Positions 28,098 through 37,077 of a stretch of DNA of 64,000 nt are shown in pieces. Numbering within the stretch: the first letter of the stretch is position 1; every line of letters begins with the position of its first letter. The notes under the pieces are model-generated. The model had not been told where the DNA came from. It saw only the letters and a list, made by a program, of their open reading frames with translations, and did not search any database. The position numbers were made by a program, and so were the translations under genes. The stretch is from G963422275 sp963422275 (GTDB lineage Bacteria; Pseudomonadota; Alphaproteobacteria; Rhodobacterales; Rhodobacteraceae), in NCBI GenBank assembly GCA_963422275.1, contig OY729418.1:4340001-4404000 (forward strand). Reading direction: 5' to 3'.

Positions 28098-29063
28098 ATG
28101 ACACAGGCGGTCTTCGATAAATCGATTCTCGAGAAATTTTCCAGACTCGCTACTTGGAAGCGAAACGATGAGCGTGCACCTCATAAGCCGTTGCTTGCGC
28201 TTTGGTCCATAGGTCGATGCCTGCAAGGAAAAAAGCGTTTGGTAGAGTACGAAACTGCTGGAAATGAGCTGCTGTCACTTTTGGAAAAATTCGCCCCACC
28301 CCGAAAAAAGCATAGACCTCATGACCCCTTCTGGCGAATGCAAAGAGACCAAGTCTGGGAGATTCCCTTGGCGGCTAAAGTCCCTAGGCCCAAATATGAC
28401 AAGGGGGGCGTTTCGCCAGCGAAGCTGCGCGAACTCAACATCTCCGGCGGGTTTCCACAAGCGATTTTTGAAAAGTTTCGACGTAACCGTGCGTTTGCCA
28501 TTGAGGTTGCTCAAGTGCTGGTGTCCGCGCATTTTCCTGAGACAATGCACGGTGCCGTTCTCCAAGCGACGTTGGGAAACGAGTACCTCTTTGGGCTGAA
28601 ACATGACGACCAGTTCAGGCTTGGCCAATCACAGTTCTTGGAATCAGTCGTTAATCGTCGAAAAAGAAACTCGAAATTTCGAAAAGCTGTCCTTGAAAGC
28701 TACAATTTCCGCTGTGCAGTATGCGATTTCTCGTTCGAATATCCCACTGGACACTGGCCTGCGCTAGAAGCTGCCCACATCAAATGGCATAGCCATTGCG
28801 GCCCTGACAATACCCGAAACGGCCTCTCGCTTTGTGTTTTGCATCACGAACTTTTTGATTGGGGCGTGTTTACGATTCGTCCCGATTCTTTAGACGTCAT
28901 TGTTGCAAAGAAGGCTCCTGCTCAACGCGGGGGAAACCCTATCCTAGAATTTCACGGAAACCCACTCACAAACATGCCAGTGCGCGAAGAGGACCGACCG
29001 GAGACAAGTTACCTGGAATGGCACGCAAAAAATGTATTCAGAAGTACAGGATTCCCCGCATAA
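28098..29063 (+). CDS. HNH endonuclease with sulfur-binding-type N-domain (PT-DNA restriction)
   Basis: 321-residue protein matching the 'phosphorothioated DNA-binding restriction endonuclease' group. The N-terminal half has RAPHKPLLALWSIGR, DPFWRMQRDQVWEI, NISGGFP and VSAHFPETMH, the pattern of the sulfur-binding domain. The C-terminal HNH domain (about 200-265) has CAVC, EAAHIKWHSH and NGLSLCVLHHELFDWG, with both Cys and His ligands intact. Such enzymes cut foreign DNA carrying backbone sulfur modification. No dnd genes are in the window, as expected for a stand-alone type IV-like defence enzyme. An IS terminal repeat begins at its stop codon. Confidence 0.75.
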   Translation: MTQAVFDKSILEKFSRLATWKRNDERAPHKPLLALWSIGRCLQGKKRLVEYETAGNELLSLLEKFAPPRKKHRPHDPFWRMQRDQVWEIPLAAKVPRPKYDKGGVSPAKLRELNISGGFPQAIFEKFRRNRAFAIEVAQVLVSAHFPETMHGAVLQATLGNEYLFGLKHDDQFRLGQSQFLESVVNRRKRNSKFRKAVLESYNFRCAVCDFSFEYPTGHWPALEAAHIKWHSHCGPDNTRNGLSLCVLHHELFDWGVFTIRPDSLDVIVAKKAPAQRGGNPILEFHGNPLTNMPVREEDRPETSYLEWHAKNVFRSTGFPA

Positions 29064-29421
29064 GGCCGTTGCGAAAATGGGCATTTCGTTCTGCATTGCG
29101 ACTCCCGGAAGTGGTTGCGAATCTACAGTTGCCGATGGAGGACTGCATGGCCTTCCGGCAGCGGTCTTGATATCCGCAGGCGCGGTTTCAGGCTCCGATG
29201 TAGCGTATCGGCAGGTTCGAGACAGCCTCAGGCTTGCGGTCAGGTCGATCTAGCTGGTCACCTTGAGCAGGTTCAGCACCATTGTATTGAAGGCGCCGTT
29301 CCGCCGCCACGGCCTTGAAGAAATCCCATCCGATTCTTCCTCAACCGAATATCAGAACAAGTTCTTGCAGACCTTTCAACGCAACATGCCCTTGGTCGGG
29401 GGCGCATTTCGCAACAGTCTT
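29062..29421. mobile_element. Short IS remnant or MITE with terminal inverted repeats
   Basis: Flanked by AAGGCCGTTGCGAAAATGGGC (29062-29082) and, reversed, AAGACTGTTGCGAAATGCGCC (29421-29401). The 360-base interior has no intact transposase; 29207-29281 resembles 9776-9850 in the other remnant. It is an internally deleted element or a non-autonomous derivative sharing ends with the copies at 48 and 58 kb. It starts exactly at the stop codon of the HNH gene. Confidence 0.6.
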
Positions 29422-29497
29422 CTGTCAGACCTGCGCAAGGACTGCCATTGAGACGGCATAGCCTACGACGTGGAATTTGCCCATTGTCTCCAATTAT

Positions 29498-30124
29498 TCA
29501 TTCATTGTCAGAAATTCTTGCCCCAGCCCCTGATTCACGGGACTGCAAGGTCGATGGAACATAGGTTCTTGCAGCAAGCGCTTCTACGCGATTCCAGAGA
29601 AGCTTGTTAACCTCATATCCACTTGCACTATCTCGCTGCGCACCGGTCAACTCCAAAGGTGTCACGTGGACAAAAACATCGGATACCTCGTGAAATCGCG
29701 GTACATATATCCGACCTCTGTCAGACCGCACTGCCGCTAGGTCGCTGCCGTCGACGGAGGAGGAAAATTTGTACTCCATCCCGTAGGACATGGCGGCAGC
29801 TCCTGCGAGACCAAGGAGGCCTTCCACCCAAGACACCTGGTTCATTCGAATCTTGGTTACCGTTCCACAGGCAAGCACATCAAATGCTGAAACAGCTTCA
29901 GCAGCCCCAGACCCTTGAAACTTCCACTCTTCCGTAGACTTGACTACATGCACCATTTGAGGGCCTTCGATTGCAAGGCTCAGCAAAGATTCAAAATCAC
30001 CTATGCCACTCATCACAATCCATCTCGCTGCGCTCCCGAACTCCTCCGCAACACCGAAAGCCCAGCCACAGGCCAAGGCTGCCTTTCGCATTGTCATCTC
30101 GATTTCGTTGATCGAGAGGATCAA
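29498..30124 (-). CDS. DUF3726 family protein
   Basis: About 208 residues from the TTG at 30124 that overlaps the upstream stop as TTGA, giving ILSINEIEMTMRKAALACGW and GVAEEFGSAARWIV, the N-terminal pattern of DUF3726 proteins. An alternative GTG at 30154 would extend it ten codons into the upstream gene. Function unknown; no membrane segment or signal peptide is evident. It is the last gene of a four-gene operon with the GMC oxidoreductase, the M19 homologue and the 566-residue protein, and is probably translated by coupling to the latter. Confidence 0.75.
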   Translation of the reverse strand: MILSINEIEMTMRKAALACGWAFGVAEEFGSAARWIVMSGIGDFESLLSLAIEGPQMVHVVKSTEEWKFQGSGAAEAVSAFDVLACGTVTKIRMNQVSWVEGLLGLAGAAAMSYGMEYKFSSSVDGSDLAAVRSDRGRIYVPRFHEVSDVFVHVTPLELTGAQRDSASGYEVNKLLWNRVEALAARTYVPSTLQSRESGAGARISDNE

Positions 30125-31821
30125 TGGCTGGCTCCAAGGTATGGGAATGCCCACTCGTCGGCATCGCTGTCCTTGATTGAATCAGAGCACGGAGCTCCTT
30201 GGAACAGGTTGATGCGCGTCCAGAGGTTAGATTTCGGGTCAAATTTTGTTGCTCCAAATATCGAGAGCTTGCAGCGCAGGATGTCGATGGGACGGCAATC
30301 GCTGCCTATCAGATTGTCATGAATTTCCGAGTACGGATAGAATTCGGCAGTCTGGACTCGCCGCACCACATGCCTGAGATCTGGCCTCAATATCAGGAAC
30401 TCTGCAACGGATTCCTGGTCGTTGGCTTCTGCCAGGGCGGTATGCAACATTGCCGCTTGGCGCCCCACATCCATCCTGAGCTCCAGTTCGGACCCGGATT
30501 CCTCGTGTCGGTTGCCACGCCTCGGTTCAAGTTTCTCCTCGGACACATACCAGAAATGCTTCACTGCATCCGAATCCGAATAATCCGTCCCTTTCACCCA
30601 GCCGTATCTGTCGTTCAAGATCGCTTTCAGGTTGCCCAAGCTCATTGCCGGGATAAGTCTCGGTTCCTCCTCGCTCGACATTTGATCCGCCAAATCGTCG
30701 ATAAGCGGCCCGTTCACCTCCAGTATCAGGGCAACCGCAAGCTCTTGAGCTTCCGCGGACATCGTTTTGGAAAGCTCGAAGAACCGGTGCCAAGGATGCG
30801 GAGTCTTCAGCCAATGCTTCGTGGCAAGGCGCGCAAGCTGTGCCAGTTCCTTCCGCATCACCGCGATCCGGTTCATCTGAAGTTGATCACCCACATTCCA
30901 CTCTGCACAATGCTTTATCGCCTTTCGAATTGCAGATCGAAATCTGCGAATCGTTTCAGAAGAGGCTGCCTCGACGGATCGCACCCGGGCAAGAGCCGTT
31001 TCACGAGCAACTATCCAGTTGTTCAAGAGAATTGGATGGGTCACGAGGAACGGCGCCATGCCAAGCCCTGTCGCATTGCCGATGCCCAAATGCCGTTTCA
31101 ACTCGCCTGCGAGCGGAACGAATGATCCAGTGCTTCTAGCACGAGCGATATGCTCCACCAGATCGTGGGTGAAACCTCGAATCAGCCAGACTGCAAGAAG
31201 CTCGGCCTGAAACGGACCACTGAACAAGGCCCGGCACTTGATCCGGTTTCGGTCGGAAATGCCGAACTTCCCGTTTCCGTAAACCGCAGTTGTTCTCATC
31301 AGGTACCCGACGCTTCCAATCTGGTTGACGTCCGGCTGCCGCCCCTCGGAAAGGCGTTGAACTACGTGATCAAACAGTCGGGTGCTTTTGTTGGCTCGGC
31401 TGATCACGATCTCGGTCGGAAGATACCTGCCGGCTTCCTGCTTTGCCGAGTTGGCCTCAAGCCTCGCAAGTTCCCCGGAATCGGGAACGCCATCATAGAG
31501 CGCAAAGGTAGCGTCCCAAGCCTCGGCAATCACCCGGTCCGAGCGTTGCGAGGGATCAAGGTACCTGCTGAAAGCGCAGAGACTGTAAGTGCGCCCTTCC
31601 AATTCAAGCGAATAGACTGCGGTCCCGAACCCATTTGCGTCCATGTCCCAGCACACAGGCACAACATCGATTTGCGCATCGGAAAGCCGCCGAATCAAAC
31701 TGCGCACAAAGCTAAGGCGCGTCGGATGAAATGCCCCTAGTCTCGAGAGCCGCATAACCTGATCCGGCGGACGAAGCGAGATTTCAGTGCATTCCTGAAT
31801 TTTCGCCGCCTCTTTCATCAT
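30121..31821 (-). CDS. Conserved protein of unknown function (566 aa)
   Basis: I do not recognise this family. The 566-residue protein has no signal peptide and no long hydrophobic segment, so it is probably cytosolic. Visible features: an N-terminal block LSRLGAFHPTRLSFVRSLIRRL, an alpha/beta stretch DVVPVCWDMDANGFGTAVYSLEL, a charged helical middle (SSETIRRFRSAIRKAIKHCAEW), and a C-terminal part with HAALAEAN-like HTALAEANDQESV and a Cys in GSDCRPIDIL. Its ATG overlaps the M19 stop (ATGA) and its stop overlaps the DUF3726 start (TTGA), so the three products are likely made in fixed ratio. Some N-terminal features recall ATP-dependent amide-forming enzymes, but I see no diagnostic motif. Confidence 0.7.
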   Translation of the reverse strand: MMKEAAKIQECTEISLRPPDQVMRLSRLGAFHPTRLSFVRSLIRRLSDAQIDVVPVCWDMDANGFGTAVYSLELEGRTYSLCAFSRYLDPSQRSDRVIAEAWDATFALYDGVPDSGELARLEANSAKQEAGRYLPTEIVISRANKSTRLFDHVVQRLSEGRQPDVNQIGSVGYLMRTTAVYGNGKFGISDRNRIKCRALFSGPFQAELLAVWLIRGFTHDLVEHIARARSTGSFVPLAGELKRHLGIGNATGLGMAPFLVTHPILLNNWIVARETALARVRSVEAASSETIRRFRSAIRKAIKHCAEWNVGDQLQMNRIAVMRKELAQLARLATKHWLKTPHPWHRFFELSKTMSAEAQELAVALILEVNGPLIDDLADQMSSEEEPRLIPAMSLGNLKAILNDRYGWVKGTDYSDSDAVKHFWYVSEEKLEPRRGNRHEESGSELELRMDVGRQAAMLHTALAEANDQESVAEFLILRPDLRHVVRRVQTAEFYPYSEIHDNLIGSDCRPIDILRCKLSIFGATKFDPKSNLWTRINLFQGAPCSDSIKDSDADEWAFPYLGASH

Positions 31822-32858
31822 CTAGCCTCAAGCGACTTATCGAGAAACCTCTTCCAGTTGCCACCCATGATCATGGCCACATCGGTGTCAGCGAAGCCAA
31901 TCTTTCGCAACCCCTCGGCCAAAATACCAAAGTCGCGGTTGTCCTGAAACCACTCAGGATTTGACGGAAAGCCCTCGGTTCGGCCAATCGTCACTCGGGA
32001 ATTCGGCCGGCGACTCCATTTCCCGTATCGCATCCAGGCGAGAGCGCTTGCGTGTTGACCTTGGCAAAGATCACTTCCAAGTCCCAGCGAGCGGATTCCG
32101 TACCTTTCCGACGACTCGAAGATCATTGCACAGAATGTCTCAAGCCGACATTTCGACCCGTCCCGGATATGATGCGGATACATGGAAAAACCGATCATGC
32201 CATCGGTTTCGCTTATGGCCCGCATGACGGCGTCGGAAACATTCCGCGGAGTGTCATGCCACCATCTCGGATTTGCATGCGACACAGTGACTGGACGTTT
32301 GGATATCTCGACGGCATTCAGCGTCGAGCGTTCGCCAGCATGACTCATGTCGATTATCATTCCCACGCGGTTCATTTCGGCAATCACCTCCCGCCCCATT
32401 CGGGTGACACCGGAGTCTGCTGCTTCCGTGTAGCCAGAAGCTAGAAGGGACTGATTGTTGTAGGTGAGTTGCATGAAACTAATCCCGAGGTCATGAAAGA
32501 ACTCGACGCGGCTCAAGTCGTCGCCAATCGGAGACGGGTTCTGGAACCCAAGAAACACGGCCGTTCGTCCGGTTTCGATAGCTTTCTCGACATCGCGTCC
32601 TTTCTTGCCATGAAAGATTCGTTCCGGAAACATCTCGAATCGATCACGCCATTCCTTCAGGCTGTCCAGTGCCATCTGGTTGCCACCATGATAGATCACG
32701 GTCGCATGCATCGCATCAACACCGCCTTCCCGCATTTGCCGGAAAACCTCCTCCGACCAGCAAGCGTATTGCAACCCGTCAATCAATGGGTACCGTTCAG
32801 AGGGTTCCAATTTTGGAAGTGGTTCTGTCGGTCCTTGGATTGTGCAAGCGCGGGTCAC
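31818..32858 (-). CDS. M19 renal-dipeptidase homologue with altered metal site
   Basis: Member of the M19 (membrane dipeptidase) fold, 346 residues, GTG start. Retained ligands: His in IIDMSHAG, His in VTVSHANPR and Asp in LGLGSDLCQG. Missing: the usual DGHNDL near the N-terminus reads LIDGLQYACW, so the HxD zinc pair is absent, and the bridging Glu of the IEGG motif is replaced in FLGFQNPSP. The protein may therefore bind one metal or act on something other than dipeptides. There is no signal peptide. It begins one base after the GMC gene and overlaps the following gene. Confidence 0.8.
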   Translation of the reverse strand: MTRACTIQGPTEPLPKLEPSERYPLIDGLQYACWSEEVFRQMREGGVDAMHATVIYHGGNQMALDSLKEWRDRFEMFPERIFHGKKGRDVEKAIETGRTAVFLGFQNPSPIGDDLSRVEFFHDLGISFMQLTYNNQSLLASGYTEAADSGVTRMGREVIAEMNRVGMIIDMSHAGERSTLNAVEISKRPVTVSHANPRWWHDTPRNVSDAVMRAISETDGMIGFSMYPHHIRDGSKCRLETFCAMIFESSERYGIRSLGLGSDLCQGQHASALAWMRYGKWSRRPNSRVTIGRTEGFPSNPEWFQDNRDFGILAEGLRKIGFADTDVAMIMGGNWKRFLDKSLEAR

Positions 32859-32859
32859 G

Positions 32860-34524
32860 TCAGCGGTCGCTCTCGCGCCATCTTGGATTGATCCAAGGAT
32901 CAGCCTCCTCGCGTTGAAGCAAAGACTTGTTCAATATGTGATCAGCGGCTTTCTCTCCCACCATTATTGACGGGGCGTTCAGGTTTCCATTCGTAATTCT
33001 CGGAAAAATCGAGCAGTCCACAACTCTTAGCCGGTCAATTCCCATGACTCGGCAACGCGGGTCCACCACTGCAGTCAAATCGCTTGCCTGCCCCATCTTG
33101 CAGGTTCCGCAGGGATGATACGCGCTCTCCAAATGGCCTCGCACAAAAGCGTCGATCTCGTCGTCGGTCTGGACTTCCTCTCCAGGTTGGATTTCGACAC
33201 CGCGGAAGGCGTCGAACGCAGCCTGTGCGAAAATCTCCCTCGCCACCCGGACACAGTGCCGAAAGTCAACCCGGTCCTGCACCTCAGCAAGATAATTAAA
33301 CAAGATTCTCGGCGGTTCGTCAGGGTCCGGGCTCCGGAGAGACACGGTGCCGCGTGAAGCACTCCTCATTGGCCCGACATGGACCTGGTATCCATGCCCA
33401 TCCGCCGCTGACTTCCCGTCATAGCGAATCGCTATGGGAAGAAAATGAAACTGAATGTCCGGGTACTCTACCCCGGCCCTGGATCGAATGAAGGCAGCGC
33501 TTTCGAAATGATTGGACGCGCCAATTCCGGTTCGAAAGAAAGTCCATTCTGCGCCAGCCAGGAATTTTCCAAGCGGATTCCAGTGCTTCGACAGCGTGAT
33601 GGGCTGTGTGCACGCCTGTTGAATGTAGACTTCCGGATGGTCTTGCAAATTTTTCCCGACGCCCGGACGGTCCACGACGGTCTCAATGCCCAGCTCCGAA
33701 AGTTCGTCTGCTGGTCCTATGCCGGACAGCATCAACAGTTTTGGCGAATTTATCGAAGAGGCGGACACGATCACTTCACGATTGGCCCTTACTTCCTCAA
33801 TCCGACCGCCCTGCTTGACTTCGACGCCGACCGCCCTGCCCTCCTCTATGAGAATTCGGCGTGCGAAGCAGCGCATTAGATCCACATTGCTTCGACGAAG
33901 GGCTGGCTTGAGGTAAGCGGTTGCTGCCGACCATCTGCGTCCTTTCCAGATGGTCTGCTCCATTGGCCCCAATCCCTCCTGTTTCTCTCCGTTGTAGTCT
34001 TTCGTGAGCTCGAAGCCAGCCTCTTGGCCAGCTGTCTCGAAAGCGTGAAAAAGCGGATTCTTTCTCGACCCGCGAATTACATGCAATGGACCGTCATGCC
34101 CGCGCCATGCCGGGTCTCCTCCATGGCCTCCGTCGTGCCAATTCTCCATGCGCCTGAAATACGGCAGCACGTCGCCGTACGACCAGCCCGTTGCCCCGGA
34201 CTGTGCCCAATGGTCGTAGTCCCGGGCGTGTCCGCGAACGTAAACCATCCCGTTTATCGATGACGACCCTCCAATCACCCGGCCTCTCGGACAGGCAAGG
34301 CGCCGACCATCGAGGTGTGGCTCAGGATCCGTGACAAATCCCCAGTCGTAGCGCCGCATGTTCATCGGATAGGACAGCGCGGCAGGCATTTGTATTAACG
34401 GTCCAATATCCGAACCGCCGGCCTCGAGAACAAGCACGGAGTTGTCGCCGGCCTCGGACAGCCGGCTGGCCAAGGCTGATCCTGCGCTACCCGAACCAAC
34501 AATCACAAAGTCAGCGTTCCTCAA
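32860..34524 (-). CDS. GMC family oxidoreductase (choline dehydrogenase-like)
   Basis: FAD-dependent alcohol oxidoreductase, about 554 residues. N-terminal dinucleotide motif VIVGSGSAGSALASRL, GMC signature 1 GRVIGGSSSINGMVYVRG, and the C-terminal active-site block with YHPCGTCKMG and NGNLNAPSIMVGEKAAD. The TTG at 34524 is preferred because AGGAG lies about eight bases upstream and the protein then starts RNADFVIVG; a GTG eleven codons earlier is possible. It is first in a four-gene operon with the M19 homologue, so it may oxidise the same compound that the others act on. Confidence 0.88.
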   Translation of the reverse strand: MRNADFVIVGSGSAGSALASRLSEAGDNSVLVLEAGGSDIGPLIQMPAALSYPMNMRRYDWGFVTDPEPHLDGRRLACPRGRVIGGSSSINGMVYVRGHARDYDHWAQSGATGWSYGDVLPYFRRMENWHDGGHGGDPAWRGHDGPLHVIRGSRKNPLFHAFETAGQEAGFELTKDYNGEKQEGLGPMEQTIWKGRRWSAATAYLKPALRRSNVDLMRCFARRILIEEGRAVGVEVKQGGRIEEVRANREVIVSASSINSPKLLMLSGIGPADELSELGIETVVDRPGVGKNLQDHPEVYIQQACTQPITLSKHWNPLGKFLAGAEWTFFRTGIGASNHFESAAFIRSRAGVEYPDIQFHFLPIAIRYDGKSAADGHGYQVHVGPMRSASRGTVSLRSPDPDEPPRILFNYLAEVQDRVDFRHCVRVAREIFAQAAFDAFRGVEIQPGEEVQTDDEIDAFVRGHLESAYHPCGTCKMGQASDLTAVVDPRCRVMGIDRLRVVDCSIFPRITNGNLNAPSIMVGEKAADHILNKSLLQREEADPWINPRWRESDR

Positions 34525-35390
34525 TTCACTTCTCCTCTGGCTCAGTTCGATTACCACAATTCATTGGTCGACTGCGGTGATCGAGGGCTATCAAAGAATT
34601 TCCGAATCCGGTGCCAAGCTCCCTCAAAGCGCCAATCCCGTTTGCCGTCGGAGCAGAATAACCGGAATTGATCATGGTGCTCTTCAATTCAAATCTTGCT
34701 TTGCATCGGGTGCTGACTTGCACTTTACGTGAACAGCCGTCGTCGTCTTCAACCAGCTTGCGGATACAAGTTACAAAAACCACCCGCTCCTGAGCCATCC
34801 GCAATTGTCGACCAATTTCAATGCCTTCCACTTGATCCACTTGCTCGCCCCTTGCCCATAGCGACCTGGAATTCTGAAATCAACTTCGCGCTTCACCAGC
34901 CGTGCAGGCTGATCAGAACTTTTCGTTCAGATTATTGCAGGGTAGCAAACAATTATAAACCAGCATCCGGCCTTCACAAGCACCGGTGCCTGGACACGTT
35001 GGCACGGAGGCTGTTCCAAGGGATATGCTCGGCATGGCAGCATCATCCGGCGCTTGGATCGGAGATTTACATTGATCTACATTCTCGAGCGGCGCGGGCG
35101 ACGCGAAGAATCTCAATGACAATGAACGAGGAACGCCAGCGCTGCCGGAAGGACAGCGACCCGGAAAGTTTTGCTGCAATGCGGCGGCTGACCCTGAACA
35201 TCGCGTAGGTTGCGTCGGGCAAGTGCCGATGCGAGGCTGCCACAAGACAACGCTGGACAGGCAAAATTAAAAGCGATCGCCTGCAGATAAATCCGCTTGC
35301 AAACTTGCACCATTGCCCAATATAGGCTTGTGACTCCAGCTGGCGTGCTGTCATCGCCAACTCATCTCGTTTTCCAGCGCGGCCATCTTC
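34525..35390. other. Divergent intergenic region, 866 bases
   Basis: Between the GMC operon (minus) and tauE (plus). Short frames on both strands (e.g. 34526-34840 minus, 34729-35208 plus) overlap each other and resemble nothing I know. It must carry both promoters. The length suggests decayed or inserted DNA. Confidence 0.45.
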
Positions 35391-36305
35391 ATGCAGATTT
35401 ACCTGCCAATCGCTGAAGTGTCGGTAAATGCCTTCATTTTGCTGGGGCTCGGTGGTTTGGTCGGCATCCTCTCTGGAATGTTTGGGGTCGGCGGCGGATT
35501 CTTGATGACTCCACTATTGTTCTTCATTGGAATTCCGCCTGCCGTTGCGGTGGCTACCGAGGCAAACCAGATCGTCGCGGCGTCGTTCTCTGGAGCCCTA
35601 GCCCATTTTCGACGCAAGACAGTGGATCTCAAAATGGGGACGATCCTGCTGGCTGGGGGATTGGTCGGCGCAGCCGGGGGTGTTCAGATATTTGCCCAAT
35701 TGAAGTCAATTGGTCAGGTCGACCTGCTCGTTCGGCTCTGTTACGTCGTGTTTCTTGGCATCATCGGCAGCCTCATGTTCGTGGAGAGCCTCCGCGCGGT
35801 ACTACGGCAAAGAAAGAGCGCAAAAAGGCGCAAGTTGCACCAGCACCATTGGATACACGGGCTACCGATCAAGCTGAAATTTCGAACATCGGGCCTCTAC
35901 ATCAGTGCTGTTCCGCCACTCCTGGTAGGAGCGGCAGTTGGCGTGCTTGCAGCGATAATGGGAGTTGGCGGCGGCTTCATCATGGTTCCTGCCATGATTT
36001 ACATCCTTGGAATGCCGACGAAAGTGGTTATCGGCACCTCGCTGTTCCAAATTATCTTCGTGACCGCTTTCACGACGATTCTGCACGCAACCACAAACTA
36101 CACGGTCGATATGGCCTTGGCCGTACTTTTGTTTTTGGGAGGCGTGATTGGCGCTCAGGTCGGCACCAGAATTGGCGTGCGCCTGCCAGCCGAACAGTTG
36201 CGGATATTTCTAGCGATGCTTGTCATTGCCGTATGCGTGAAGCTGGCGCTGGACCTGCTTCTCACGCCGTCGGAACTGTACACCATTGGAGGCAGGCACC
36301 ATTGA
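35391..36305 (+). CDS. TauE/SafE (TSUP) family permease
   Basis: Sulfite/organosulfonate-exporter family membrane protein, 304 residues with about eight hydrophobic segments in two repeated halves. Each half begins with the TSUP motif: SGMFGVGGGFLMTPLL and AAIMGVGGGFIMVPAM. The loop with RQRKSAKRRKLHQHH joins them. In alphaproteobacteria this gene is commonly linked to a TIGR02186 gene, as here, where the stop and next start share one base. Substrate is not determined; sulfur-containing anions are typical for the family. Confidence 0.9.
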   Translation: MQIYLPIAEVSVNAFILLGLGGLVGILSGMFGVGGGFLMTPLLFFIGIPPAVAVATEANQIVAASFSGALAHFRRKTVDLKMGTILLAGGLVGAAGGVQIFAQLKSIGQVDLLVRLCYVVFLGIIGSLMFVESLRAVLRQRKSAKRRKLHQHHWIHGLPIKLKFRTSGLYISAVPPLLVGAAVGVLAAIMGVGGGFIMVPAMIYILGMPTKVVIGTSLFQIIFVTAFTTILHATTNYTVDMALAVLLFLGGVIGAQVGTRIGVRLPAEQLRIFLAMLVIAVCVKLALDLLLTPSELYTIGGRHH

Positions 36306-37060
36306 TGCGACACCTACTGGCAGCATGCAGCATGATTTTCTGCGCAGGCGCAATACAGGCCGAGGAAATTGTTGCGGCGTTGAGCCAAAACAGGATTTCG
36401 ATAACTGCCAACTTCGACGGATCGGAGATTTTCCTGTTTGGAGCCGTGAAGCGCGACGAACAACCTCCAGTCGACGAGCAATTGGATGTCATCATTACAA
36501 TCGCGGGTCCGCTTGAACCGGCAGTCGTCCGGAAAAAGGCAAAAAGGTTCGGAATCTGGATCAACACTGACAGCTTCGAGTTCACGTACGCCCCGTCATT
36601 CTACGCGGTCGCATCCACCGGCCCCATGAACAAAATCCTGAAGGGCTGGGACGATTTCCGGCACCGGATCGGCGTCGAGAGAATGATTAACCCGGTCACG
36701 CCGCCTGGCATGGTTCAGGACGAGCGCGATTACATCGATGCCCTCGTAAGAATTCGTCAAAATCAAGGCCTCTATTCCACGACCCCGGCCACTGTGGACA
36801 TGTCTGAAGACACCCTCTTCGTCACGCACATCGCATTGCCGGCCAATCTTGTTGAAGGCGACTACACTGCGCGAATCTTTCTCGTCCGCGACGGAAGCGT
36901 TGTGGATTCACATGATACCACGATATACGTCAGAAAGGTCGGACTAGAGCGATGGATCTACAACCTCGCGAACCAAGAGCCCCTGGTTTACGGTTTGCTT
37001 TGCGTTCTGCTTGCCGTTTTCGCGGGTTGGGCCGCTTCGATCGCTTTTCGAAGGGCCTGA
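36305..37060 (+). CDS. TIGR02186 family membrane-anchored protein
   Basis: About 251 residues from the ATG overlapping the permease stop. A signal peptide (MRHLLAACSMIFCAGAIQAEE) precedes a beta-rich periplasmic domain with the family stretches FDGSEIFLFGAVKR, RIGVERMINPVTPPG and ALVRIRQNQGLY; one C-terminal transmembrane helix (VYGLLCVLLAVFAGWAASI) anchors it. Function unknown; it is probably a partner of the adjacent TSUP permease. Confidence 0.85.
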   Translation: MRHLLAACSMIFCAGAIQAEEIVAALSQNRISITANFDGSEIFLFGAVKRDEQPPVDEQLDVIITIAGPLEPAVVRKKAKRFGIWINTDSFEFTYAPSFYAVASTGPMNKILKGWDDFRHRIGVERMINPVTPPGMVQDERDYIDALVRIRQNQGLYSTTPATVDMSEDTLFVTHIALPANLVEGDYTARIFLVRDGSVVDSHDTTIYVRKVGLERWIYNLANQEPLVYGLLCVLLAVFAGWAASIAFRRA

Positions 37061-37077
37061 CCAACTTGCAGGCGGAA

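Noticed and set aside
29211..29225. GCAGGTTCGAGACAG resembling a tRNA T-arm
   Set aside because: No acceptor or anticodon stems fit around it; it belongs to the IS-like repeat shared with 9776.
30199..31125. 308-codon plus-strand frame
   Set aside because: Antisense to the 566-residue gene, which is coupled at both ends to its neighbours; the antisense product resembles nothing.
34526..34840. 104-codon minus-strand frame upstream of the GMC gene
   Set aside because: It overlaps the GMC start and has no family resemblance; probably leader or random sequence.
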